A DNA stretch of 64,000 nucleotides. Source: Anaerostipes amylophilus (GTDB taxonomy: Bacteria > Bacillota > Clostridia > Lachnospirales > Lachnospiraceae). The notes under the pieces were generated by a model, which saw nothing but the letters and a program-made list of their open reading frames with translations, did no database searches and had not been told where the DNA came from. Location: contig NZ_JAOQJG010000004.1 in the NCBI RefSeq assembly GCF_025567365.1, positions 216,060 to 280,059 of the forward strand, in the 5' to 3' direction. Position 1 is the first letter of the stretch. Each line of letters starts with the position of its first letter. This document shows positions 16,534 through 24,459 of this stretch, one piece after another. A program made the position numbers and the translations under genes.

Positions 16534-17754
16534 ATGAAGAATATGCTAGTTGCCCAGTCAGGAGGACCATCTGCAGCAATTAATGCTACGATCACAGGTG
16601 TGATCGACGCAGGAATTGCAAGTGATCAGGTGGGACATGTTTATGGAGCACGGAATGGAATCAAAGGAGTACTGAATGAAAACTTTGTAAATTTAGATGA
16701 GGTGTGTGACACAAAAGAAAAAAGAGATCTGCTTTCTGTAACACCAGCAGCAGCGTTGGGATCATGCCGCTGGAAACTAAAAGATCCGAAAGAAAATGCG
16801 GAAGAATTCGAGGAGATCATTCGCATTTTAAGAAAGAATAATATAGGATATTTTGTCTATACAGGTGGAAATGATTCGATGGATACTGTATATAAGTTAT
16901 CCATTTATTGCAAAGAAAATAACATAGATGATATTAAAGTTATGGGAGCACCAAAGACGATTGATAATGACCTTGGAGAGACAGATCATTGTCCTGGATT
17001 CGGTTCTGCTGCTAAATTTATTGCAACAGCATTTACAGAAATTGCATGTGACTGCTTTGTATACGATGTACCATCTGTAACGATCGTAGAAGTCATGGGG
17101 AGAAATGCCGGATGGCTGACGGCATCTTCAGCACTTGCAAGAACAGAAGAAAGACGAGTTCCACAACTCATTTATCTGTGCGAGAAAGTATTTGATGAAG
17201 AAAAATTCATCGAAGACGTTAACAAAGCACTTGAGAAAGAGAATAATATTATTGTGGCAGTCAGTGAAGGCGTGAAAGATGCCACAGGACATTATGTTGG
17301 TGAGGAAACAAAATCTGGGAAAGAAGATGCGTTTGGACATAAATATCTATCTGGAATCGGAAAATATCTAGAAGGTTTAGTAGGTAATAGGATCGGATGC
17401 AAAGTAAGATCTGTAGAATTAAATATTCTTCAAAGATGTGCTGGATATATGTTAAGCGAAACAGATATCATTGAATCAAGAAATCTTGGAGCATTTGCAG
17501 CGGTTAGTGCGATCCGTGGGGAAAGCGGAAAAATGTCTGCATTAAAGAGAATTTGTGATGATCCATATCAGGTAGAAATTGAATTAGCAGATTTGTCTAA
17601 GATCGCAAACTTTGAGAAAAAAGTACCGATGGAATGGATCAATGAAGAAGGCAATGACATTAAAGATGATTTGCTTACATATTTAAAACCACTAATTCAG
17701 GGAGAAGTGCAAATACCATATGAGAATGGAGTGCCAAGGCATTTTATTTTATAG
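16534..17754 (+). CDS. pfp: Phosphofructokinase, pyrophosphate-dependent type
   Basis: A 406-residue glycolytic enzyme that phosphorylates fructose 6-phosphate. The signature GGNDS (111-115) with Asp at position 114, and PKTIDND with Lys at 141, are the residues that in this family distinguish PPi-using enzymes; ATP-using enzymes have glycines at the two positions. AQSGGPSAAINA and VEVMGRNAGWLTA are also present. A TTG 11 codons upstream is possible as a start but AAAGGAG at 16521-16527 fits ATG 16534. It has its own promoter and terminator. Donor specificity is inferred from the motif. Confidence 0.88.
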   Translation: MKNMLVAQSGGPSAAINATITGVIDAGIASDQVGHVYGARNGIKGVLNENFVNLDEVCDTKEKRDLLSVTPAAALGSCRWKLKDPKENAEEFEEIIRILRKNNIGYFVYTGGNDSMDTVYKLSIYCKENNIDDIKVMGAPKTIDNDLGETDHCPGFGSAAKFIATAFTEIACDCFVYDVPSVTIVEVMGRNAGWLTASSALARTEERRVPQLIYLCEKVFDEEKFIEDVNKALEKENNIIVAVSEGVKDATGHYVGEETKSGKEDAFGHKYLSGIGKYLEGLVGNRIGCKVRSVELNILQRCAGYMLSETDIIESRNLGAFAAVSAIRGESGKMSALKRICDDPYQVEIELADLSKIANFEKKVPMEWINEEGNDIKDDLLTYLKPLIQGEVQIPYENGVPRHFIL

Positions 17755-17768
17755 TTAGATATATGAAT

Positions 17769-17812
17769 AAGATCCGAGATACTGTTTGTTGTGCAGCATC
17801 TCGGATCTTTGT
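17769..17812. terminator. Bidirectional terminator between PFK and YihY genes
   Basis: AAGATCCGAGAT (17769-17780) pairs with ATCTCGGATCTT (17798-17809). The hairpin ends at the stop codon of the convergent minus-strand gene. Confidence 0.85.
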
Positions 17813-18666
17813 TATCTGATTTCATAAGGAATATGAGATTGTTTCTTGCTTTTAGTTGATTGGGATATAAAATAATGATTGATCTCGGCTCCGATAAAAA
17901 GCATCATCATACAAAAATACAACCAGAACAAAGTCAGTAAGATACTTGTAAGTCCTCCGTACATGGTACTGAAAAAAGAGAAATTATCAAAATACATTGA
18001 GAAGAAGAAGGATAATACTAACCATGCAGCAGAACTAAACAATGCTCCAGGAAGAATTTCCTTTGTCTTAAAGTTTTCACTTGGCAGAAAACGATACATA
18101 ATGATGAAAACAATCATAAATGTAAAGAATGCAAGTAAAAATCGGATAGCTGCGAAAAAAACATGTTTGTTTTCAAGCACAGGTTCCAATCGATATAATT
18201 GAAGCAATAAAGAATTACCAAACAGTAAAAGGATTAATCCAAATAATACGGCAATGGCTAAAAGTCCGATATAGATGCTTGAAATAAATCGTAAAACAAA
18301 ATAATTTCTTTTCTCAGGAATCTCATGAATGGTATTAAGTCCTGTCATCATAGACAAGATTCCTTTCGATGCAGACCATAATAAAGTAAGGATTGTGATC
18401 GACATATAAGTTGTTGTAAGTTTTCCGTTTAAAGATCTTATGATCGGTACGAGCATTCCACTGTATTTGGGTGGCAGATAAGTAAGAACCAGTTCTATCA
18501 TATCATTTGGTGTGATCGGAAAATACTTTGTAAGACTTAGTACTACGATCATAAACGGAAAAAATGAAAGAATCGTAAAGAAAGCGGCCTGTGCAGAGAA
18601 CGCAGTTACGTGATCTCGCTGTGCTTTATCTATGATCGATCCAATCATGGAAATTAATTTTAACAT
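17812..18666 (-). CDS. YihY/BrkB-family membrane protein
   Basis: A 284-residue integral membrane protein of the YihY (formerly called RNase BN or BrkB) family. It shows about six hydrophobic segments, the N-terminal family motif HVTAFSAQAAFFTILSFFPF and the C-terminal GGLTSILLTLFWLYFCMMMLFIGAEINHY. The family's function is not settled; the old RNase BN label is wrong for these proteins. The gene is alone, ends in the terminator shared with PFK and diverges from the long leader of the antiterminator gene. Confidence 0.9.
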   Translation of the reverse strand: MLKLISMIGSIIDKAQRDHVTAFSAQAAFFTILSFFPFMIVVLSLTKYFPITPNDMIELVLTYLPPKYSGMLVPIIRSLNGKLTTTYMSITILTLLWSASKGILSMMTGLNTIHEIPEKRNYFVLRFISSIYIGLLAIAVLFGLILLLFGNSLLLQLYRLEPVLENKHVFFAAIRFLLAFFTFMIVFIIMYRFLPSENFKTKEILPGALFSSAAWLVLSFFFSMYFDNFSFFSTMYGGLTSILLTLFWLYFCMMMLFIGAEINHYFISQSTKSKKQSHIPYEIR

Positions 18667-18953
18667 AATTTAATACCTCGTAATTGATACCTCATAATAT
18701 CATAATTCAAGCGATTGTACAAGGTTTGGATTCTATAGATCTGAGATTTGGATTTTAAGAAATATCATAAATATGCAAAAAGACATATTGCATAGAGAAT
18801 AAATATGTGGTATAGTTCCTATCAGAGTAAAAAAGAAATTATAATTATTTAAAAAGAATAAACAAATTATAAAAAAATTCTTAAATTATTCTATTGACAA
18901 AGTAAAAAGACCTTGTTAAAATATAAATATAAGTTAACAAGAGATTATGAGGA
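18667..18953 (+). promoter_or_regulatory. Long upstream region with two promoters for the antiterminator gene
   Basis: The longest gene-free stretch in the window (18667-19098) begins here. It holds an upstream promoter TTGCAT (18788-18793), 17 bases, TATAGT (18811-18816), whose -35 overlaps an inverted repeat TATGCAA/TTGCATA (18772-18778, 18788-18794), and a downstream promoter TTGACA (18894-18899), 17 bases, TAAAAT (18917-18922). The second would start transcription about 25 bases before the RAT element. The inverted repeat could bind a repressor or activator, but which one is unknown. Confidence 0.6.
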
Positions 18954-18982
18954 GGATTGTTACTGGTAGTGCAGGCTAAACC
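18954..18982 (+). promoter_or_regulatory. Ribonucleic antiterminator (RAT) element 1
   Basis: GGATTGTTACTGG, a 4-base variable part (TAGT), then GCAGGCTAAACC: the layout of the LicT/SacY/BglG RNA target. Its 3' end (TAAACC) is also the left arm of the terminator that follows, the hallmark of this switch. It differs from RAT 2 at two positions. Confidence 0.85.
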
Positions 18983-19040
18983 AACTTATTGAATTTCACA
19001 GTAGGGAAAGTGGAAGCATATAAGTACGGTTTATTTTTTT
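18977..19040 (+). terminator. Conditional terminator 1 overlapping RAT 1
   Basis: TAAACC and CTTA (18977-18988) pair with TAAG and GGTTTA (19021-19033), followed by seven T. An inner stem TTTCAC (18994-18999) with GTGGAA (19010-19015) closes the loop. Binding of the antiterminator to RAT 1 would remove the left arm. A second small hairpin, GGTAAGAC with GTCTTTCC, lies at 19055-19077 before the gene. Confidence 0.8.
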
Positions 19041-19098
19041 GTGAAATGTGCAGCTGGTAAGACTAAAGTCTTTCCGCTGGAGAGTATGAGGTAAGGTT

Positions 19099-19929
19099 GT
19101 GCAGATTACAAAGATTGTAAATAATAATATTGTAATTTCAGAAGACAAGAATCATAAAGAAGTCGTGCTGATGGGTAAGGGCCTTGGTTTTCAGAAACAT
19201 AAGGGAGATGAGATCAAGACAAGTCAGATTGAGAAGACTTACGTCATGAAAGACCATGGTATGACACAGCGTTTTCAGGAGATGTTAACTGATATCCCAA
19301 TCGAGAGAGTGAAGATTTGTAATAAGATCATTCAATATGCGAAGGATACATTACAGAAGAATATTAATGATAATATTTATATTTCACTTACCGACCATAT
19401 CAATTTTGCAATTGAGAGAGTGGAGATGGGAGTGCCGTTCCAGAATCCGTTTTTATGGGAGATTAAGAAGTTTTATTATCAGGAGTACCTGATCGGGAAA
19501 GTAGCGATCGGTATGATCGAGAAAGAATTGAAAGTGACGCTTCCACAGGATGAAGCAGCGTTTATCGCATTACATATTGTGAATGCAGAACTTGATCTGG
19601 ATATGACAGAGATGGTTTCGATGACGAAGCTTGTGAACGATGTTTTAAAGATTGTGGATAAACACTTTGGAGAACAGATCGATAAGGAATCTGTTTTCTA
19701 TGAGAGATTTATCACACATTTAAAGTTCTTTGCACAGAGAGTTTATATGGGCAAGGAAGTAAGAAGTGATGATACAGAATTCCAAGAGATCATAAGGAAT
19801 AAGTATCACGAATGTATTGAATGCGTAGATGAAATTAAGAACTATGTGAAGAAGACTTGCAATCATGATATTACAGATGAAGAACTTATGTATTTAACCG
19901 TACATATCAAGCGAGTTACTACAAGATAA
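19099..19929 (+). CDS. BglG/LicT-family PRD transcription antiterminator
   Basis: A 276-residue RNA-binding regulator. The N-terminal CAT domain (about 1-55; KIVNNNIVISED, VLMGKGLGFQKHKGDEI) binds RAT RNA. Two PTS regulation domains follow, with the expected histidines in LTDHINFAIER and ALHIVNAE (PRD1) and THLKFFAQR and LTVHIKRV (PRD2); these are phosphorylated by PTS proteins to tie activity to sugar and carbon status. Translation starts at GTG (19099) behind GAGG 7 bases upstream. It is preceded by its own RAT and followed by a second RAT before the mannose PTS operon, so it very probably controls both itself and that operon. Confidence 0.93.
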   Translation: MQITKIVNNNIVISEDKNHKEVVLMGKGLGFQKHKGDEIKTSQIEKTYVMKDHGMTQRFQEMLTDIPIERVKICNKIIQYAKDTLQKNINDNIYISLTDHINFAIERVEMGVPFQNPFLWEIKKFYYQEYLIGKVAIGMIEKELKVTLPQDEAAFIALHIVNAELDLDMTEMVSMTKLVNDVLKIVDKHFGEQIDKESVFYERFITHLKFFAQRVYMGKEVRSDDTEFQEIIRNKYHECIECVDEIKNYVKKTCNHDITDEELMYLTVHIKRVTTR

Positions 19930-19948
19930 AAGTTTATATTGTTGATCA

Positions 19949-19978
19949 GGATTGTTACTGGTAATGCAGGCTAAACTT
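19949..19978 (+). promoter_or_regulatory. Ribonucleic antiterminator (RAT) element 2
   Basis: GGATTGTTACTGG, TAAT, then GCAGGCTAAACTT. It lies 20 bases after the antiterminator gene and upstream of the mannose PTS operon. The 3' end merges into the left arm of terminator 2. Confidence 0.85.
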
Positions 19979-20082
19979 GATTTGAATCATGGATTTTCCA
20001 GAAAGTCCGGGTTTCTTCGTGAATATATTTTTGCGGGGAGATTTGGATGATGGGAATTTGCGGATTTGAATCAGTTTTTTTT
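19973..20082 (+). terminator. Conditional terminator 2 ahead of the mannose PTS operon
   Basis: AAACTTGATTTGAATC (19973-19988) pairs with GATTTGAATCAGTTTT (20063-20078) through Watson-Crick and G-U pairs with a single C-U mismatch, followed by more T. The 74-base loop contains a smaller hairpin around GGATTT/GAAAGTCC. The pairing competes with RAT 2 folding, as expected for antitermination control. Confidence 0.72.
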
Positions 20083-20153
20083 ATTTATAAGAATTTCTTA
20101 TAAAATATATAATTAATTAGCTTATGAAAATATAGAAAAGGAGGAATAAAAAA

Positions 20154-21137
20154 ATGGTAGGAATTATTCTTGCTACACATGGTGATTTCGCCAAGGGTAT
20201 CTTACAGTCTGGATCCATGATTTTTGGTGACCAGCCGAATGTTGCGGCTTGTACATTACAGCCAAGCATGGGACCAGAAGACATCAAGAAACAGATGGAA
20301 GATGCCATTGCCGGATTCGAAAACCAGGATGAAGTGCTGATTATGGTTGATTTATGGGGTGGAACTCCATTTAACCAGGCAAATGGATTAATTGCCGGAC
20401 ATGAGGACAAATGGGCAATCGTTGCTGGATTAAATCTTCCAATGTTGATTGATGCATACGCTTCTCGTATGACAATGGACACAGCACATGAAGTTGCAGC
20501 TCAGATTTCCGGAAGCGGAAAAGAAGGTGTGAGAATCTATCCAGAATCTCTTGAACCTAAGAAAGAAGAAGCTACACCAGCTGCTGCAGCAGCACCTCAG
20601 GGAGCAATCCCAGAAGGAACAGTACTTGGAGACGGTCACATTAAGATCGGTCTTACTCGTATCGACACACGTTTATTACATGGACAGGTGGCTACAACAT
20701 GGACAAAGATGGTAAACCCAGACCGTATCATTGTTGTATCTGATGCCGTAGCAAAAGATGATCTTCGTAAGAGAATGATCATTGAGGCAGCACCTCCAGG
20801 AGTAAAAGCTCACGTTATCCCAATCTGGAAGATGATCGAAGTAGCAAAAGATCCAAGATTCGGTGAAACAAAAGCAATGCTTCTGTTTGAAACACCTCAG
20901 GATGTATTAAAAGCAATCGAAGGTGGAGTTGATATCAAAGAGATCAACTTAGGATCATTAGCTCATTCAACAGGTAAAGTTGTCGTAACAAAAGCCGTTG
21001 CAATGGGTAAAGAAGATGTAGAAACTTTCGAGAAACTGATCGACAAAGGTGTTACATTTAACGTACGTAAAGTACCAAGCGATTCTCCAGAAAACATGGA
21101 CGAAATGCTTAAGAAAGCGAAAGCAGAACTTAAATAA
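20154..21137 (+). CDS. manX: Mannose-family PTS enzyme IIAB
   Basis: A 327-residue cytoplasmic fusion. The IIA domain (1-135) has the phosphorylation histidine His9 in LATHGDFA and VDLWGGTPFN; an Ala/Pro/Glu-rich linker (about 136-155) leads to IIB (about 160-327), with its phosphorylation histidine His176 in RIDTRLLHGQV. It passes phosphate from HPr to the incoming sugar. AAAGGAGG precedes the start. The gene opens the IIAB-IIC-IID operon, which lies behind RAT 2. Likely substrates are mannose, glucose or glucosamine, suggested by manA downstream but not proved. Confidence 0.95.
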   Translation: MVGIILATHGDFAKGILQSGSMIFGDQPNVAACTLQPSMGPEDIKKQMEDAIAGFENQDEVLIMVDLWGGTPFNQANGLIAGHEDKWAIVAGLNLPMLIDAYASRMTMDTAHEVAAQISGSGKEGVRIYPESLEPKKEEATPAAAAAPQGAIPEGTVLGDGHIKIGLTRIDTRLLHGQVATTWTKMVNPDRIIVVSDAVAKDDLRKRMIIEAAPPGVKAHVIPIWKMIEVAKDPRFGETKAMLLFETPQDVLKAIEGGVDIKEINLGSLAHSTGKVVVTKAVAMGKEDVETFEKLIDKGVTFNVRKVPSDSPENMDEMLKKAKAELK

Positions 21138-21169
21138 TCAATTTATAAAAATATATAGGAGGAATTATC

Positions 21170-21967
21170 ATGTCAGTTATTTCAATGGTATTAGTTGTTA
21201 TCGTTGCATTCCTGGCTGGTATGGAAGGTGTCCTGGATGAATTCCAGTTCCATCAGCCATTAGTAGCTTGTACATTAATCGGACTTGTAACCGGACAGCT
21301 TGTTCCTTGCATCATCCTTGGAGGTAGTCTTCAGATGATCGCTTTAGGATGGGCTAACATCGGTGCAGCCGTTGCCCCAGATGCTGCATTAGCAGCCGTT
21401 GCATCTGCAATCATTCTTGTTCAAGGTGGACAGGGAAGAGCTGGTGTTGATACTGCCATCGCAGTAGCAATCCCATTAGCAGTAGCAGGATTATTCTTAA
21501 CAATGATCGTTCGTACACTTTCCGTTATCTGTGTTCATCAGATGGATGCAGCTGCTGCAAAAGGTAGCTTCAAAGGTGTAGAAGCATGGCATATCATTGC
21601 AGTTTGTTTACAGGGTATCCGTATCGCGATCCCAGCAGCAGCATTACTTGCAATTCCATCATCTGCCGTAGCTGCAGCATTAAATAGTATGCCAGCATGG
21701 TTAACAGATGGTATGTCCATCGGTGGTGGTATGGTCGTAGCCGTAGGTTACGCAATGGTTATCAACATGATGGCTACAAAAGAAGTATGGCCTTTCTTCG
21801 CAATTGGTTTCTGTCTGGCTGCTGTTTCAGACTTAACACTGATCGCATTAGGTGTTATCGCTGTATCTATGGCACTGATTTACCTGAAACTGTCTGAGAA
21901 TGCAGGATCTGGTAACGGTGGAAGCAATACTGGTGACCCATTAGGCGATATTTTAAATGATTATTGA
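21170..21967 (+). CDS. manY: Mannose-family PTS enzyme IIC
   Basis: A 265-residue membrane component that with IID forms the sugar channel. It is strongly hydrophobic with several helices and family blocks FLAGMEGVLDEFQFHQPLVACT, LGGSLQMIALGWANIGAAVAPDAALA. GGAGG 7 bases upstream gives the start. The protein ends in a Gly/Ser/Asn-rich tail (about 240-260). It follows manX by 32 bases and precedes manZ by 20 bases in one operon. The base composition of these PTS genes is richer in C-ending codons than that of their neighbours, consistent with high expression. Confidence 0.95.
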   Translation: MSVISMVLVVIVAFLAGMEGVLDEFQFHQPLVACTLIGLVTGQLVPCIILGGSLQMIALGWANIGAAVAPDAALAAVASAIILVQGGQGRAGVDTAIAVAIPLAVAGLFLTMIVRTLSVICVHQMDAAAAKGSFKGVEAWHIIAVCLQGIRIAIPAAALLAIPSSAVAAALNSMPAWLTDGMSIGGGMVVAVGYAMVINMMATKEVWPFFAIGFCLAAVSDLTLIALGVIAVSMALIYLKLSENAGSGNGGSNTGDPLGDILNDY

Positions 21968-21987
21968 TTAAGAAGGAGGTAAGAAAA

Positions 21988-22902
21988 ATGGCAGAAAATA
22001 AAGTTCAATTAACAAAAAAAGATAGATTATCTGTAGCATTACGTTCTACTTTCCTTCAGGGTTCTTGGAACTATGAACGTATGCAGAATGGTGGTTGGTG
22101 TTTCGCAATGATCCCAGCTATCAAGAAATTATACACAAACAAAGAAGATCAGATTGCAGCATTAAAACGTCATCTGGAATTCTTCAACACACATCCTTAT
22201 GTAGCATCTCCAGTAATTGGTGTTACACTGGCTCTGGAAGAAGATAAAGCAAACGGAGCACCTGTAGAAGACAGTGCGATCCAGGGTGTTAAAGTCGGAA
22301 TGATGGGACCTTTAGCTGGTGTTGGTGATCCAGTATTCTGGTTCACAGCAAGACCTATCCTTGGAGCTTTAGGAGCTTCTCTTGCAATGGGTGGAAGCAT
22401 CCTTGGTCCAGTTTTATTCTTCGTATTATGGAACGTTATCCGTTGGGCATTTATGTGGTATACACAGGAATTTGGTTACAACGTAGGAACAAAGATCACA
22501 GAAGACTTATCTGGTGGATTACTTCAGAAAGTTACAAAAGGAGCATCTATCCTTGGTATGTTCGTCCTTGGTGCATTGATCGAACGTTGGGTAAGTATCA
22601 ACTTTACTCCAGTTGTATCTAAAGTTACATTAAGTGAAGGAGCTTATATCGATTGGGCTAAACTTCCAGCAGGAGCTGAAGGAATCAAAACTGCATTAGC
22701 ACAGCAGGCATCCGGTATGGCACTTGATCCAACGAAGGTTACAACTCTTCAGGACAACTTAAACTCCCTGATTCCTGGATTTGTACCATTACTGTTAACA
22801 CTGTTATGCATGTGGTTATTAAAGAAAAACGTTTCTCCAATCATCATTATCATCGCATTATTCATCGTTGGTATCGTTGGACACGTTATTGGATTATTAT
22901 AA
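21988..22902 (+). CDS. manZ: Mannose-family PTS enzyme IID
   Basis: A 304-residue membrane component of the mannose-type permease. The N-terminal block LRSTFLQGSWNYERMQNGGW is the family signature; PLAGVGDPVFWFTARPILGALGASLA and the C-terminal hydrophobic helix VSPIIIIIALFIVGIVGHVIG follow. A methionine 8 codons earlier overlaps manY; AGAAGGAGGT (21971-21980) selects 21988. A strong terminator lies 20 bases after the stop codon. Confidence 0.95.
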   Translation: MAENKVQLTKKDRLSVALRSTFLQGSWNYERMQNGGWCFAMIPAIKKLYTNKEDQIAALKRHLEFFNTHPYVASPVIGVTLALEEDKANGAPVEDSAIQGVKVGMMGPLAGVGDPVFWFTARPILGALGASLAMGGSILGPVLFFVLWNVIRWAFMWYTQEFGYNVGTKITEDLSGGLLQKVTKGASILGMFVLGALIERWVSINFTPVVSKVTLSEGAYIDWAKLPAGAEGIKTALAQQASGMALDPTKVTTLQDNLNSLIPGFVPLLLTLLCMWLLKKNVSPIIIIIALFIVGIVGHVIGLL

Positions 22903-22922
22903 GAATGATCAAGCACATATAC

Positions 22923-22947
22923 AAAAGGCCCGGATGTCCGGGCTTTT
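22923..22947 (+). terminator. Terminator of the mannose PTS operon
   Basis: GCCCGG and CCGGGC form a GC-rich stem with an ATGT loop, followed by TTTTT and preceded by AAAAG. This is a strong rho-independent terminator. Confidence 0.92.
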
Positions 22948-22997
22948 TGCTTATATAAGAAGAAAGTTTATATAAATAAAATAGACAAAAAGTCATC

Positions 22998-23026
22998 TTG
23001 TATAAGCAAAGAAAATTGTATAAAAT
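22998..23026 (+). promoter_or_regulatory. Promoter ahead of manO
   Basis: TTGTAT (22998-23003), 17-base spacer, TAAAAT (23021-23026). It would allow manO and manA to be expressed separately from the PTS operon. Confidence 0.5.
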
Positions 23027-23060
23027 AAACAAAGAGAACATATGAAACGAAGGAGGGCTT

Positions 23061-23453
23061 ATGGCACAATCAATTAATACAAGAGTCGATGTTGTAGTAG
23101 AGGCAACGTCTTATCAGGGACTTACAAACTATGGAAAGATCATGGTTGGAGATAAAGGATTTGAATTCTTTAATACAAGAAATGTCAATGATTATATTCA
23201 GATTCCATGGGGAGAAGTTGATTATGTGATCGCATCTGTGATGTTTAAAGGAAAGAAGATTCCACGTTACGCGATTCAGACAAAGAAAAATGGAACTTAT
23301 TCTTTTGCGTCCAAAGAACCAAAGAAAGTGTTGCGTGCGATCAACCAATATATACCATCCGAGCGTCTTGTACGTTCTTTAAGCTTCTTTGATGTGTTAA
23401 AACGTAATTTTATGCCATCTAAGAAGAGTGTGAAGATCAAAAAACAAAAGTAA
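23061..23453 (+). CDS. manO: DUF956-family protein (ManO-like)
   Basis: A 130-residue cytoplasmic protein of the DUF956 family, which is typically encoded next to mannose-family PTS genes in Firmicutes and is called ManO there. Visible family blocks are VEATSYQGLTNYGKIMVGDKG, FIQIPWGEVDYVIASV-like QIPWGEVDYVIASVMFKGKK and IPRYAIQTK. The C-terminus is Lys-rich (SKKSVKIKKQK). A regulatory role in PTS expression is suspected in lactic bacteria but the mechanism is unclear. GGAGGG precedes the start. It lies between the PTS operon and manA. Confidence 0.82.
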   Translation: MAQSINTRVDVVVEATSYQGLTNYGKIMVGDKGFEFFNTRNVNDYIQIPWGEVDYVIASVMFKGKKIPRYAIQTKKNGTYSFASKEPKKVLRAINQYIPSERLVRSLSFFDVLKRNFMPSKKSVKIKKQK

Positions 23454-23488
23454 CTTTTGGTTACAAGATGAAAAAGGAGAAGGCTGTT

Positions 23489-24424
23489 ATGGGACATATT
23501 TTAAGAATGAATCCGGTTTTTAAAGAAATGATCTGGGGTGGAACAAAATTAAAAGATATTTATGGATATGATATTCCAAGTGACCATACAGGAGAGTGTT
23601 GGGCGATTTCTGCACATAAAAACGGAGATTGTACAATTGCGGATGGAGAATACGAAGGAAAAACTTTATCTTGGCTGTTTGAAAATCACAGAGAATTATT
23701 TGGAAATATCGAAGGAAATCAATTTCCATTACTTGTAAAGATCATTGATGCCAAAAATGATTTATCTGTACAGGTGCATCCAGATGATGCTTATGCCAAA
23801 GAACATGAAAATTCTCTTGGAAAAACAGAATGTTGGTTTGTACTTCAGGCAGATGAAGGAACAAAAATGGTGATGGGACATCATGCAAAAACAAAAGAAG
23901 AGTTTATAAAAGCAATTGAGAATGATGATTATGAACATCTATTAAATTCATTTAAGATCAAAGAGGGAGATTTCTTCTACATTCCATCAGGAACATTACA
24001 TGCGATCTGTAGTGGATCTTTAATCTATGAAGCGCAGCAGTCTTCAGATGTCACATATCGTGTCTATGATTACCATAGAAAAGATGCAGATGGAAATGAA
24101 AGACAGCTTCATGTAAAGCAGTCAATCGATGTAACAAATGTACCTGCCAACATAGATCAGAACAAAGAATTTCTTCAGACAACTCTTGAGAATGGTATAA
24201 AAACAAGATATGTTGATAGTGAATTTTTTAAAGTTGATCGTTATGAGTTGACTGGTAAAAATGTGATTCAAAATGACAATCCGTTTATGATGGTAAGTAT
24301 TACGGAAGGATCTGGAACATTAGAAGAAAATAAAGTGAAAAAAGGAGATCATTTTGTTATTTGTTCTGATCAGAAAGAAGTTATTTTTGATGGTACAATG
24401 GAAATAATGATCTCTACATTGTAA
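23489..24424 (+). CDS. manA: Mannose-6-phosphate isomerase, class I
   Basis: A 311-residue zinc enzyme converting mannose 6-phosphate to fructose 6-phosphate, which links mannose taken up by the PTS to glycolysis. Zinc-ligand regions are VQVHPDDAYA (Gln, His), KTECWFVL (Glu) and IPSGTLHAI (His). AAAGGAGAAGG upstream supports ATG 23489 rather than the ATG seven codons earlier, which overlaps that ribosome site. It follows manO after 35 bases and is probably cotranscribed with it. Confidence 0.94.
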   Translation: MGHILRMNPVFKEMIWGGTKLKDIYGYDIPSDHTGECWAISAHKNGDCTIADGEYEGKTLSWLFENHRELFGNIEGNQFPLLVKIIDAKNDLSVQVHPDDAYAKEHENSLGKTECWFVLQADEGTKMVMGHHAKTKEEFIKAIENDDYEHLLNSFKIKEGDFFYIPSGTLHAICSGSLIYEAQQSSDVTYRVYDYHRKDADGNERQLHVKQSIDVTNVPANIDQNKEFLQTTLENGIKTRYVDSEFFKVDRYELTGKNVIQNDNPFMMVSITEGSGTLEENKVKKGDHFVICSDQKEVIFDGTMEIMISTL

Positions 24425-24459
24425 TCTTATAGACAGAATATATTAATAAGGAAGTTTTT

